Shown piece by piece: positions 8,080 to 16,448 of a stretch of 64,000 nt of DNA. The DNA lies in contig NZ_KB905381.1 of NCBI RefSeq assembly GCF_000379465.1, forward strand, positions 372,001 to 436,000, given 5' to 3'. The stretch is from Sciscionella marina DSM 45152 (GTDB taxonomy: Bacteria; Actinomycetota; Actinomycetes; Mycobacteriales; Pseudonocardiaceae). The notes beneath the pieces were generated by a model, which was given only the letters and a program-made list of their open reading frames with translations, searched no databases and had not been told where the DNA came from. Made by a program: the position numbers and the translations under genes. Numbering within the stretch: position 1 is the stretch's first letter; each line of letters begins with the position of its first letter.

Positions 8080-9435
8080 TCAGTCGCGCCGCAGGCCGTG
8101 TTCGATCTCCTCCAGGCTGCGGCCCTTGGTCTCCGGCACCACGAACCGCACGAACAACCACATCACCAGGCACAGCGCGGCGAAGATCCAGAACGTGGGG
8201 CGCGGGCCGATCGACTGCAACACCGGGAGGAAACTCAACGAGATCACGAAATTCATCGACCAGTTCATCACGAGCGTGATCCCCATGGCCTTGCCGCGCA
8301 CCCGCAGCGGGTAGATCTCAGCGGGGATGACGAACACGATGGTGTCCACACTGACCGCGACCGCGGCGATGTAGGCGAGCAGGCCGGCGATCGCGAGCAC
8401 GAGGCCGAACCCGGACAGGGTCCCGGTGGCGAGCACGAAACCGAGCACGATCAGCGCGGGAATCATGAAACCCAGTCCCCACAACAACAAGGGCCGTCGT
8501 CCGCTGCGATCGATCAGCGACATGCCGACCACGGTCATCACGACGTTGATCACCCCGACGCCGACCGTGGCCAGGATCGCGGCGCTGGCCCCGAGACCGG
8601 CATTCGTGAGGATCGTCGGCGCGTAGTAGATGACCGCGTTCACCCCGGTGAGCTGGGCGAGGAACTGGATGCCGAGCCCGACCAGCAGGGCGGGCCGCAC
8701 GCTGCGCCCGGTGACCTGCCGCCAGCCGACCCGGCCCTGGGCCTTGGTGTCCCGGATCGCGGCGATCTCCTCCTCGACGGCGCGATCCACATCCTCGCCG
8801 GTGCGCAACCGGGCCAGTTCGGTGCGGGCCCGGTCCATCCGATCGTGCGCGATCAGCCAGCGCGGGGTCTCGGGCAGCACGCTCATCCCGGCGGCCAGCA
8901 GCGCGGCCGGGATGACCGCGAAGGCGAACATCCACCGCCAGCCCTCGATCTCGGAGAGCAGGTACCCGATGAGGTAACTGACCAGAATGCCGATGGTGAT
9001 CATCAACTGGTTGAGGGTGACCAGCCGGCCGCGGATCGCGGGTGGGGCGATCTCGGCGATGAACAGCGGAACGAGCACCGAGGCCGCGCCCACGGAGACG
9101 CCGATGACCACGCGCGCGGCGATCAGGCTCGCCGCATCGGGCGAAAGGGCGGCGAACACTCCGCCGATCGCGAACACTCCGGATGCGGCGAGCACCGCGG
9201 GTTTGCGGCCGAACCGGTCGGCGAGCGGACCGGCCCCGACCGCGCCGAGGATCGCGCCCACCGCGAGCGCGCTGGCGATCATGCCCTGCTCGAGCGCGTC
9301 GAGCCCGAACTCGCGCTTGATGAAGATCAGCGAACTCGAGATGACCCCGGTGTCGTAGCCGAACAGCAGCCCGCCCACGGCCGCGGTCACCGAGGCGAGC
9401 AGCACCAACCTCGTCGCACGTGTTCCACTGGCCAC
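8080..9435 (-). CDS. MFS sugar porter family transporter
   Basis: A 451-residue, 12-TM major facilitator of the sugar porter family. Markers are GYDTGVISSSLIFIK in TM1, DRFGRKPAV between TM2 and TM3, PETPRWLIAHDR before the central loop, FLAQLTGVNAVIYYAPTI in TM7, DRSGRRPLL after TM8 and PETKGRSLEEIE at the end. It should import a sugar by proton symport across the inner membrane. The GTG at 9435 has GGAGG 9 bases upstream. It is divergent from the ROK kinase, NanE and RpiR genes and shares their operator-containing promoter, so N-acetylmannosamine or a related amino sugar is the best substrate guess. Confidence 0.88.
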   Translation of the reverse strand: MASGTRATRLVLLASVTAAVGGLLFGYDTGVISSSLIFIKREFGLDALEQGMIASALAVGAILGAVGAGPLADRFGRKPAVLAASGVFAIGGVFAALSPDAASLIAARVVIGVSVGAASVLVPLFIAEIAPPAIRGRLVTLNQLMITIGILVSYLIGYLLSEIEGWRWMFAFAVIPAALLAAGMSVLPETPRWLIAHDRMDRARTELARLRTGEDVDRAVEEEIAAIRDTKAQGRVGWRQVTGRSVRPALLVGLGIQFLAQLTGVNAVIYYAPTILTNAGLGASAAILATVGVGVINVVMTVVGMSLIDRSGRRPLLLWGLGFMIPALIVLGFVLATGTLSGFGLVLAIAGLLAYIAAVAVSVDTIVFVIPAEIYPLRVRGKAMGITLVMNWSMNFVISLSFLPVLQSIGPRPTFWIFAALCLVMWLFVRFVVPETKGRSLEEIEHGLRRD

Positions 9436-9457
9436 CTGGGCACCTCCACCGAAAACA

Positions 9458-9493
9458 GTAACTATTACTTCGTCGTACAGTTGTAACTGTTAC
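9458..9493. promoter_or_regulatory. Two palindromic operator half-blocks in the MFS/ROK divergent promoter
   Basis: AGTAA-CTA-TTACT (9458-9470) and GTAAC-T-GTTAC (9483-9493) are two AT-rich inverted repeats in a GC-rich background, centred about 24 bases apart, between the MFS and ROK genes. The sites are probably bound by the RpiR/MurR-type regulator encoded at 11162-12037; binding is inferred. Confidence 0.6.
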
Positions 9494-9539
9494 TGTTACA
9501 CCGTACTCGCTCGCGGGCAAGTACCGGGACGGAGAACGC

Positions 9540-10445
9540 ATGAATCAGCTAGGCATCGGCGTCGACGTCGGCGGCACCAAGATCGCCGCCGGGCTCGTGG
9601 ACGCCACCGGCGCGGTGCACGCGCGAACCAGCCTGCCCACCCCGACCGATCGCGGCGGCCAGGGAGTGCTGGAGGGAATCGAACAGGCGGCGCGCGCGGT
9701 CGGCGTGGGCCGGGAGTTCACCGCGATCGGGGTCGGCACCGGGGGCGTGGTCGACGCGGCGACCGGCACGATCCGTTCGGCGACGGACCTGCTCCCCGGC
9801 TGGGCGGGCACCGAGGTGGGGCCTTGGCTGCGCGCCAGGTTCGGGGTCAAGGTCGCCGTGGACAACGATGTGAACGCGCTCGCCGCGGGGGAGTTGCGGT
9901 TCGGCACGGGCATCGCGGGGACCGTGCTGTACGCGGCGATCGGCACCGGGATCGGCGGCGCGCTGGTCGTGGACGGGCGGCTGCGCCACGGCAACCACCA
10001 CACGGCGGGCGGGATCGGGCACATTCCGGTCGGCGGCAGCCGGTGCTGCTCCTGCGGCCGGGCCGGGCATCTCGAGGCCGCCGCGAGTGGTCCGGCGATC
10101 GCCGCGGCCTATCGGGAAGCGAGCGGGGACACCGGGATCGCGGACCTGCGCGAGGTGGCCCGGCGCGCCGCGGGCGGCGAGGAACTCGCGCGCACCGTGA
10201 TCGGCACCGCCGCGGCCACCCTCGGGCGCGCCCTCGGCGGCGCGGCGAACCTGCTCGACCCGGACCAGGTGGTGCTCGGTGGCGGGGTCGTCCGGATGGA
10301 AGGGCCGTTCCTGGATCGGGTGCGCGAGGCCTTCGTGGCCGAACTGCTCGCCCCGCTGCGCCGGGTCGGGCTCGTCGCGGCCCGGCTCGGCGCGGACGCC
10401 TCGGTGATCGGGGCGGCCGCACTCGTACTCGGCGATAGTGAATAG
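9540..10445 (+). CDS. ROK-family sugar kinase (ManNAc kinase-like)
   Basis: A 301-residue ROK kinase. The phosphate-binding motif DVGGTK is at residues 9-14 and the catalytic Asp110 sits in AVDNDVNALAAGE. The zinc loop runs GHIPVGGSRCCSCGRAGHLE, residues 160-179. In most ROK proteins the zinc is held by His plus three Cys; here the last Cys is replaced by His177. ATP-dependent phosphorylation of ManNAc at C6 is inferred because the next gene is NanE. The gene is the first of nanK-nanE-rpiR, with a 10-base gap to NanE, downstream of the operator pair. Glucokinase activity cannot be excluded. Confidence 0.83.
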   Translation: MNQLGIGVDVGGTKIAAGLVDATGAVHARTSLPTPTDRGGQGVLEGIEQAARAVGVGREFTAIGVGTGGVVDAATGTIRSATDLLPGWAGTEVGPWLRARFGVKVAVDNDVNALAAGELRFGTGIAGTVLYAAIGTGIGGALVVDGRLRHGNHHTAGGIGHIPVGGSRCCSCGRAGHLEAAASGPAIAAAYREASGDTGIADLREVARRAAGGEELARTVIGTAAATLGRALGGAANLLDPDQVVLGGGVVRMEGPFLDRVREAFVAELLAPLRRVGLVAARLGADASVIGAAALVLGDSE

Positions 10446-10455
10446 GAGAACTGCG

Positions 10456-11157
10456 GTGACCACTCGAGACCTGCTCGCGCAGCTGCGCGGGCGGCTGATC
10501 GTGTCCTGCCAGGCGCGCGCGGGCAATCCGCTGCGGGACACCCCGACCATCGTGCGGATGGCGCGCGCGGCCGAGGCCGGTGGCGCCGCGGCGATCCGGT
10601 GCAACGGGCCGGGGGACATCGCGGCCGTGCGCGCCGGGATCGAACTGCCGGTGATCGGGTTGTGGAAGGACGAGAGCCTGCGCTCCCCGGAATCGGTGTT
10701 CATCACCCCCACCGTGGAACGCGCGCTCGGGATCGTGGACGCGGGCGCGCACATCGTGGCCGCGGACGGCACCGACCGGGAGCGCCCGAACGGGGAGAGC
10801 TTCGCCGATCTGGTGGCCGCGGTGCACGCGCGGGACGCGCTGGTGATGGCCGACGTGGCCACCGCGGCGGACGGGATCTTCGCCCAGCGCGCCGGTGCGG
10901 ACTGTGTCGGGACCACGCTCTCCGGCTATACCGCGGAGACCGAGGGACAGGGCGACGGACCGGATCTGGAACTGCTCGGGAAGCTCGCCGCCGAGCTGAC
11001 CGTCCCGGTGATCGCCGAGGGACGGCTGCACACCCCGGAACAGGTGCGCGCCGCCTTCGACCATGGCGCCTGGACCGCGGTCGTCGGTACCGCGATCACC
11101 GACCCGGCCTGGATCACCAGGAGTTTCGCCGCCGCGGTCCCGCAGCGTCCACAATGA
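10456..11157 (+). CDS. nanE: N-acetylmannosamine-6-phosphate 2-epimerase
   Basis: A 233-residue TIM barrel of the NanE family, interconverting ManNAc-6-P and GlcNAc-6-P. Signature strings are LIVSCQARAGNPL, AAIRCNGPGDIAAV, LPVIGLWKD, GAHIVAADGTDRERP, DCVGTTLSGYTAETEGQG and VIAEGRLHTPEQV. GTG 10456 was chosen because AGGAG stands 7 bases upstream; an in-frame start at 10438 would overlap the kinase and lacks a ribosome site. It acts between the ROK kinase upstream and GlcNAc-6-P deacetylation, whose enzymes are not in the window. The RpiR gene starts 4 bases after its stop. Confidence 0.9.
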   Translation: MTTRDLLAQLRGRLIVSCQARAGNPLRDTPTIVRMARAAEAGGAAAIRCNGPGDIAAVRAGIELPVIGLWKDESLRSPESVFITPTVERALGIVDAGAHIVAADGTDRERPNGESFADLVAAVHARDALVMADVATAADGIFAQRAGADCVGTTLSGYTAETEGQGDGPDLELLGKLAAELTVPVIAEGRLHTPEQVRAAFDHGAWTAVVGTAITDPAWITRSFAAAVPQRPQ

Positions 11158-11161
11158 ACCG

Positions 11162-12037
11162 GTGACCGACTTCCCCGCAGGTGTCCGATCGCTGCTGCCC
11201 GCGTTGCCCGAGCTGCCGCGCACGGTCGCCCAGCTGTTGCTCGACGAACCGCACGCGTGCGCCGAGTACAGCCTCGGTGAGGTCGCCGAACGCGCGAACA
11301 CCAGCGAGGCGACCGTGGCCCGGACCGCGCGGCTGCTCGGTTACCACGGCTACCGGCAACTGCGGATGGCACTGGTCGCGTATGCCGCCAAGGCCGGGGA
11401 ACCCGAGGGCGAGCGGCTGTTCGGCCCGGTCAGCGCCGAGGACGAACTGCCGACCGTGATCGCGAAGCTCACCAGGGACGGGCAGGACTCGCTCGGGGAC
11501 ACCGCCTACGCCCTGGATGTGGACGCGCTGCGGCGCGCGGTCGAGCTGGTCGGCGCGGCGCGACGGGTGGACATCTACGGACTGATGACCTCCGGCCTGG
11601 TCGCCCAGGACCTCGCGCACAAGCTGCTGCGCATCGGGATCGCCGCGCAGGCGCACACCGAGATGCACGTGTCCATCACCAGCGCGCTGCAACTGCGCGG
11701 CGGGGATGTGGCCATCGGGATCAGCCACTCCGGCAACACCGCGGAGGTGATCGAACCGCTGCAGCGGGCCGCGGAGGCGGGCGCGGACACGATCGCGATC
11801 ACCGGGAACGCGCAGTCGGCGATCACCGCGGTGGCCGGTGAGGTGCTGTTCGCCGCCGAGGGCCGGGGGACCGAACTGCCCCCGGTCTCGCTGTCCAGCC
11901 GGTTCAGCCAGCTGCTCGTGGTCGACTGCCTGTTCATCGGGATGGCCAAGGCCCGCAAGGGAAGCATCGAGGCGCTGCAGTCCTCCCTGGACGCGCTCGC
12001 CCCGAAACACCACCGCGGTGCGAAACACCAGGGTTGA
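11162..12037 (+). CDS. RpiR/MurR-family transcriptional regulator (HTH + SIS domain)
   Basis: A 291-residue regulator. The N-terminal HTH_6 domain (residues ~1-80, SLGEVAERANTSEATVARTA) is followed by a SIS phosphosugar-binding domain (~120-260, with ISHSGNTAEVIEP as the phosphosugar loop). GTG 11162 follows the NanE stop by 4 bases, so it is translated as the third gene of the operon. MurR-type proteins sense phosphorylated amino sugars; here GlcNAc-6-P or ManNAc-6-P is likely. It presumably acts on the palindromes at 9458-9493, controlling both the importer and its own operon. The regulator-ligand pair is inferred from context. Confidence 0.87.
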   Translation: MTDFPAGVRSLLPALPELPRTVAQLLLDEPHACAEYSLGEVAERANTSEATVARTARLLGYHGYRQLRMALVAYAAKAGEPEGERLFGPVSAEDELPTVIAKLTRDGQDSLGDTAYALDVDALRRAVELVGAARRVDIYGLMTSGLVAQDLAHKLLRIGIAAQAHTEMHVSITSALQLRGGDVAIGISHSGNTAEVIEPLQRAAEAGADTIAITGNAQSAITAVAGEVLFAAEGRGTELPPVSLSSRFSQLLVVDCLFIGMAKARKGSIEALQSSLDALAPKHHRGAKHQG

Positions 12038-12051
12038 GTACGGTGCTCGGT

Positions 12052-13338
12052 ATGAGCACGCTGACCGACTGGTTCCACGCGAACGCGCACACGCTGGACA
12101 CCCTCGACCCGGACGCGCCACTGGACGAGCTCGAACCGGTGCGCGAGATCATCGGCGACGCCGCGGTCGTGGCCCTCGGCGAGGGCGCGCACTTCGTGAC
12201 GGAGTTCGACACGGCGCGGATCCGGCTGCTCCGCTTCCTGGTCGAGCGCTGCGGATTCACCATGCTCGCCGCCGAATACGGCTTCGCCACCGGGTTCGCC
12301 GCCGACGCCTGGGCGCACGGCGAGGGCGAGCCCGATGACCTCACCGCGATCGGCGGGCAGCTGGCCACCTGGGTCAACGGCGGATCGCTGCGCTGGCTGC
12401 GCGAGTACAACGCGCACGCGGAGCAGGCGATCGAGTTCGCCGGGGTGGACCTGCCGACCAGTTCCGCGCTGCGCACCGTGCTCGAACCGGTCGAGGCCTA
12501 TCTCGGCCAGGCCGACCCGGAATCGCTGCCCAGGCTGCGCACCGCGCTCGCGTTCGCCGACCGGATCGGCGGCGGATCGGCCGTCTCGGCGACCACCGGA
12601 TGGGGGCGGCTGCCCGAAACCGAGCAGGACGCGCTCACCGCGACGCTTTCCCGGCTGCTGCTGCGGTTCCGCGCGCTCGAGCCGCGCAGCATCGAACGCA
12701 CCGGCCAGGCCGCCTATGATCTGGCCGCGCGCCACCTCGAGGCGGCCTGCGCGCTCGACTACACCTACTCCGCGATGCACGGCGTGCTCACCGGAAACCC
12801 GATGCCCGGGACTCCACTGTCCGGAGATACCGGGGTGCGGGACCGGTACATGGCCGAGTCCGTGCTGTGGCACCTGGACCGGCACCTGGACCACGCCGGG
12901 CCGGACGCGCGGATCCTGTTGCTGGCGCACAACTTCCACATTCAGAAGACCCCGGTACTGCACGAGGGCTTCTTTTCCGCGCTGCCCATGGGGCAGTTCC
13001 TCGCGGACGCGCTCGGGGACGAGTACCGGGCGATCGCACTGACCCACACCGGGGACAGCGTGCCCGAGATGACCCTCGGCGAAGGCGGTGACTCCGGCGA
13101 GGACAGCGGCGAAATCGGATTCTCCGCCGCACCCACCGAGATCGGCGCCCCGGCCGAGGGCACCCTCGAGGCCGAACTGTGCACCGCGGGCCTCGGCGCG
13201 GCGATCACCCTCACCGACCTGCGCGGGCTGCCCGAACCGATCGGAAAACTGCGTGCGCAGAGCGCTGTCACCGAGGCCCCGCTACCGGAGGCATTCGACG
13301 CGGTGCTCAGCACGCCCGGGGCGAGCCTGAACGGATAG
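12052..13338 (+). CDS. Erythromycin esterase-like protein
   Basis: A 428-residue member of the erythromycin-esterase fold. Conserved pieces are LGEGAHFVTEF near residue 45 (the family Glu and general-base His), FTMLAAEYGF (second Glu), RDRYMAESV and LLLAHNFHI near residue 290 (another His of the metal/active site). The first motif resembles the EreB type. Family members hydrolyse macrolide lactones or act on cell-wall-related substrates in cereblon-like folds; resistance function is unproven. ATG 12052 lies 15 bases after the RpiR stop, with TACGGT in between resembling a leaderless -10. It sits between two RpiR regulators, an unusual context. Confidence 0.8.
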   Translation: MSTLTDWFHANAHTLDTLDPDAPLDELEPVREIIGDAAVVALGEGAHFVTEFDTARIRLLRFLVERCGFTMLAAEYGFATGFAADAWAHGEGEPDDLTAIGGQLATWVNGGSLRWLREYNAHAEQAIEFAGVDLPTSSALRTVLEPVEAYLGQADPESLPRLRTALAFADRIGGGSAVSATTGWGRLPETEQDALTATLSRLLLRFRALEPRSIERTGQAAYDLAARHLEAACALDYTYSAMHGVLTGNPMPGTPLSGDTGVRDRYMAESVLWHLDRHLDHAGPDARILLLAHNFHIQKTPVLHEGFFSALPMGQFLADALGDEYRAIALTHTGDSVPEMTLGEGGDSGEDSGEIGFSAAPTEIGAPAEGTLEAELCTAGLGAAITLTDLRGLPEPIGKLRAQSAVTEAPLPEAFDAVLSTPGASLNG

Positions 13339-13358
13339 GTGCTGTAGTCGTGGCGACA

Positions 13359-13385
13359 GACAGGTCGATCCCTGTCATCTACGAT
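13359..13385 (+). promoter_or_regulatory. Inverted repeat and -10 box upstream of second RpiR gene
   Basis: GACAGG-TCGATC-CCTGTC (13359-13376) is a perfect inverted repeat immediately before TACGAT (13380-13385), which ends 6 bases before the ATG at 13392. The layout fits a leaderless promoter with an autoregulatory operator overlapping the -35/-10 spacer. Confidence 0.55.
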
Positions 13386-13391
13386 TCGCCT

Positions 13392-14276
13392 ATGACGGAG
13401 ATGTCGTTCACCGAGCGGGCCAACCAGCGCGGCGACGCGCTCTCGCCCGCGGAGCAGCGGGTGGTCGGTTATCTGCGCGAGCACGCACACGATGCGCTGT
13501 TCGCGACCGCCGAGCAGCTCGGCAAACTGACCGGGACCAGCGATGCCACCGTGGTGCGGACCGCGCGCACGCTGGGCTACTCCGGGCTCCCCGAGCTCAA
13601 GCAGCAGCTCGGCCGCTCGCTCGTGGACGAGGTGCGCCCCTCGGTGCGGCTGCGCCAGCGCATCGAGCACACCGGAAGCGATCACGAGGCGACCCTGCGG
13701 TATGTGTTCGCCGATGCCGCCGAACGGCTCGCCGAGACCAGGCGGATGGTCACCGCAGAGCAGCTGACCGAGGCGGTGGCGGCCATCGCGGGCGCGCGCG
13801 AGGTGTTCGCCTTCGGGGTCGGCCTCTCCGCGCTCTCCGCGCAGTACCTCGTCAAACGGCTCAACCGGCTCGGGCTGCGCGCCCATGACGGTTCCCAGGC
13901 CGGATTCCTGCTCGCCGACGAACTGTTGGCGGTCACCGGGGACAGCTGCGTCGTGCTCTACGCCCCCGGCAGGCTGCTCAACGAATGCGAGGTGCTGCTC
14001 GATCGCGCGGGCGAGGTCGGCGCGGACGTCGTGCTCGTCACCGACGCGCTCGCCCCGGTGCTGCGGGACCGGGTCCGGGTCTGCCTCGAAGCCGCGCACG
14101 CACCCGGTGGCGGCACCAGCGAATGCCTGGCCGCGCTCACCGTCACCGATGCCGTGCTGCTGGCGCTGGCCGCCCGGGACGAGCAGCGCGCCGAACAGAC
14201 CTCGGAACTGCTGACCCGGTTCCGCGAACAGCTGGCGCCGGGCAGTATCGACCGGCAGAAACGCCGCCGCCGTTAG
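13392..14276 (+). CDS. RpiR-family transcriptional regulator (second copy)
   Basis: A 294-residue HTH_6 plus SIS protein. The HTH lies at ~15-80 (LFATAEQLGKLTGTSDATVV) and the SIS domain at ~125-260. The usual S-x-S phosphosugar loop is altered: VVLYAPGRLLNECEVLLDRA replaces the I-S-x-S-G-x-T-x-E pattern, so the ligand may not be a typical sugar phosphate. It is clearly diverged from the first RpiR protein 1.4 kb upstream, so it is not a recent duplication. A palindrome and a -10 hexamer precede it. Its target may be the neighbouring esterase-like gene or itself. The C-terminus is basic (KRRRR). Confidence 0.83.
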   Translation: MTEMSFTERANQRGDALSPAEQRVVGYLREHAHDALFATAEQLGKLTGTSDATVVRTARTLGYSGLPELKQQLGRSLVDEVRPSVRLRQRIEHTGSDHEATLRYVFADAAERLAETRRMVTAEQLTEAVAAIAGAREVFAFGVGLSALSAQYLVKRLNRLGLRAHDGSQAGFLLADELLAVTGDSCVVLYAPGRLLNECEVLLDRAGEVGADVVLVTDALAPVLRDRVRVCLEAAHAPGGGTSECLAALTVTDAVLLALAARDEQRAEQTSELLTRFREQLAPGSIDRQKRRRR

Positions 14277-14396
14277 CGGTGCTCGGTTTGCCGGGCAGGT
14301 GAACGGAACGTACTGTGTCGGCTACGCACTAAGGGAATGACGACGACCGCGGCGACCCGTCCCAGGATGGGGAACGATTTCCCGCGCGCGTGCGAA

Positions 14397-14421
14397 CTGC
14401 GCCAGAATCGTCCTGGCGCAG
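14397..14421. promoter_or_regulatory. Strong inverted repeat upstream of metQ
   Basis: CTGCGCCAG-AATCGTC-CTGGCGCAG has perfect 9-base arms, 49 bases before the metQ start. It may be an operator or an RNA hairpin in the leader. No SAM-riboswitch core was found in the same leader. Confidence 0.55.
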
Positions 14422-14470
14422 GCATGGTTGTCGCGCGTCTCCCTGCCGGTCTTGTTTCGAGAGGATTCCC

Positions 14471-15412
14471 ATGCCCGATGGCGAGCTCGTGCCGCTGCCG
14501 CCCAAACCGCGCAAGCGCAAGGGTTTCCTCTTCGGTGCCACCGCCACCACCGTCATCGTGCTCGCCGGGGTCATCTTCCTGATCGCGAACGCGATGCTGC
14601 CCGCATCCAGCGAGGCGGACAGCAAGACCGTGCGGATCGGAGTGGCCGACGCGAGTTCGGAGTACTGGAAGCCGTTCACGAAACTGGCCGCGGACAAGGG
14701 GATCACCGTCCAGCTGGTCAATTTCGGCGATTACACCCAGGCCAATCCGGCCCTGTCCCAAGGGCAGATCGACCTGAACTCGTTCCAGCACCTGCTGTTC
14801 CTGGCGAACTACAACGTGTCCAAACAGGACAATCTCACGCCGGTGGCCTCGACCTACATCGTGCCGCTCTCGCTGTACTCCAAGAAGCACGGTGATCTCG
14901 CGCAGATTCCCGCGGGCGGCACCATCGCGATCCCCAACGACCCGACGAACCAGGCGCGAGCGCTGCTGCTGCTCCAGTCGGCGAAGCTGATCACCTTGCG
15001 CGGCGGGGGAAACGCCACCTCCACACCCGCGGACATCGACCAGTCTGCCTCCAGGGTCACCGTGACCCCGGTGGACGCGGCGCAGACGGTGACCTCGCTG
15101 CCCTCGGTGGACGCCGCGGTGGCCAACAACAACTTCGCCCTCGACGCGGACCTGGATCCCTCCAAGGCACTGTTCAGCGATGACCCCAAGAGCAAGAACG
15201 CCGAGCCGTACATCAACGTGCTCGTCGCGCGGGAACAGGACAAGGACAACCCGGTATTCCGGACGCTCGGCGAGATCTACCACGACCGGCAGGTGGTCGC
15301 GGAAACCCAGCGGGAATCCAAGGGAACCCAGCTGGACGTGCGGCGCCCGAGAGCCGATCTGGTGCGGATCATGAACCGCGTCGAAGGCGTACTGCGCCAG
15401 AACAATCACTAA
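14471..15412 (+). CDS. metQ: MetQ-type substrate-binding protein of a methionine ABC transporter
   Basis: A 313-residue NlpA/MetQ protein that captures methionine outside the membrane for MetNI. After a basic start (PKPRKRKG) a hydrophobic helix covers residues ~19-41. There is no lipobox cysteine, so this copy is probably anchored by an uncleaved TM helix, unlike most MetQ lipoproteins. Family strings include VRIGVADASSEYWKPF, LSQGQIDLNSFQH, IAIPNDPTNQARALLLL and a late ALFSDDP. ATG 14471 has GAGAGGATT upstream. The order metQ-metN-metI (10-base gap, then a 4-base overlap) forms one operon. Confidence 0.88.
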   Translation: MPDGELVPLPPKPRKRKGFLFGATATTVIVLAGVIFLIANAMLPASSEADSKTVRIGVADASSEYWKPFTKLAADKGITVQLVNFGDYTQANPALSQGQIDLNSFQHLLFLANYNVSKQDNLTPVASTYIVPLSLYSKKHGDLAQIPAGGTIAIPNDPTNQARALLLLQSAKLITLRGGGNATSTPADIDQSASRVTVTPVDAAQTVTSLPSVDAAVANNNFALDADLDPSKALFSDDPKSKNAEPYINVLVAREQDKDNPVFRTLGEIYHDRQVVAETQRESKGTQLDVRRPRADLVRIMNRVEGVLRQNNH

Positions 15413-15422
15413 GAGAGATTCC

Positions 15423-16448
15423 GTGGCACCCATCATCGAATTCAAGAACGTCACCAAGACGTTCACCGAATCCTCGACCCCGGTCACCGCGCTGGAGAAC
15501 ATCGACCTGCGCATCGAATCCGGCGAGATATTCGGCGTCATCGGGTATTCCGGTGCGGGCAAGAGCACCCTGGTCCGGTTGATCAACGCGCTCGAACCGG
15601 TCACCTCCGGGGAACTGATCGTGGACGGTGCCGACGTCGCCGGAATGCGCGAACGCGAGCTGCGCACACTGCGCGCGGGGATCGGCATGGTGTTCCAGCA
15701 ATTCAACCTGCTGCGCTCGCGCACCGTTTTCGGCAATGTGGACTACGCGCTGCGGACCGCGGGCTGGGACAAACAGCGCCGCCGCGACCGCATCGAGGAA
15801 CTGCTGAACTTCGTCGGCATCGTGGACAAAGCCTGGCACTATCCCGATCAGCTCTCCGGCGGGCAGAAACAGCGCGTCGGCATCGCGCGGGCACTGGCCA
15901 CCAATCCGAAGATCCTGCTCGCCGACGAGTCCACCAGCGCGCTCGATCCGGAGACCACCGGGGATGTGCTGCGCCTGCTGAAACGGGTCAACGCCGAGCT
16001 GGGCGTGACCATCGTGGTGATCACGCACGAGATGGACGTGGTGCGCGAGATCGCGGACAGCGTCGCGGTGCTCGACGCGGGCGGGCTCGTGGAGACCGGC
16101 CCGGTGTTCGAGGTGTTCTCCCGGCCGCAGAGTCCGACCACCCGGCGGTTCGTGGAGACCGTGCTCCGCGATCAGCCCGAGGGCCTCGATCTGGAACGGA
16201 TCCGCGAGCGGCACACCGGAAGACTGGTCACCGCGCGGGTGCGGGAGGGCGATCGACTCGGCAGCGTGCTCTCCGAGGCCGTCGGCAGGCACAACGTCCG
16301 CTTCGACATCGTCTACGGCGGCATCCAGGCCTTCGGCGGGCGCTCGCTCGGCGGGCTCACCCTCGAACTGCGCGGCGCGGACGCCGATGTGGACGCGCTG
16401 ATCGCCGAACTGGCCACGACGACCGAGATCGAGGAACTGTCCGTATGA
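15423..16448 (+). CDS. metN: Methionine ABC transporter ATP-binding protein
   Basis: A 341-residue ABC ATPase. It has Walker A GYSGAGKST near residue 41, Q-loop MVFQQFNLL, signature LSGGQKQRVG, Walker B KILLADESTSALD and the H-loop VVITHEMD. The last ~85 residues form the NIL/ACT-like domain by which MetN is inhibited by intracellular methionine. It powers import with MetI in the inner membrane. The GTG start follows metQ by 10 bases (AGAGAGATT as ribosome site) and the stop overlaps the metI ATG (ATGA), giving tight coupling. Confidence 0.93.
   Translation: MAPIIEFKNVTKTFTESSTPVTALENIDLRIESGEIFGVIGYSGAGKSTLVRLINALEPVTSGELIVDGADVAGMRERELRTLRAGIGMVFQQFNLLRSRTVFGNVDYALRTAGWDKQRRRDRIEELLNFVGIVDKAWHYPDQLSGGQKQRVGIARALATNPKILLADESTSALDPETTGDVLRLLKRVNAELGVTIVVITHEMDVVREIADSVAVLDAGGLVETGPVFEVFSRPQSPTTRRFVETVLRDQPEGLDLERIRERHTGRLVTARVREGDRLGSVLSEAVGRHNVRFDIVYGGIQAFGGRSLGGLTLELRGADADVDALIAELATTTEIEELSV

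Noticed and set aside
8098-9486. 462-codon plus-strand frame opposite the MFS gene
   Set aside because: The translation is a His/Asp/Arg-rich shadow of the transporter; no start signal or domain.
12498-12701. Small minus-strand frames within the esterase-like gene
   Set aside because: Serine/arginine-rich shadow translations without ribosome sites.
14277-14470. SAM riboswitch before metQ
   Set aside because: No SAM-I, SAM-II or SAM-IV core was recognised, only an inverted repeat.
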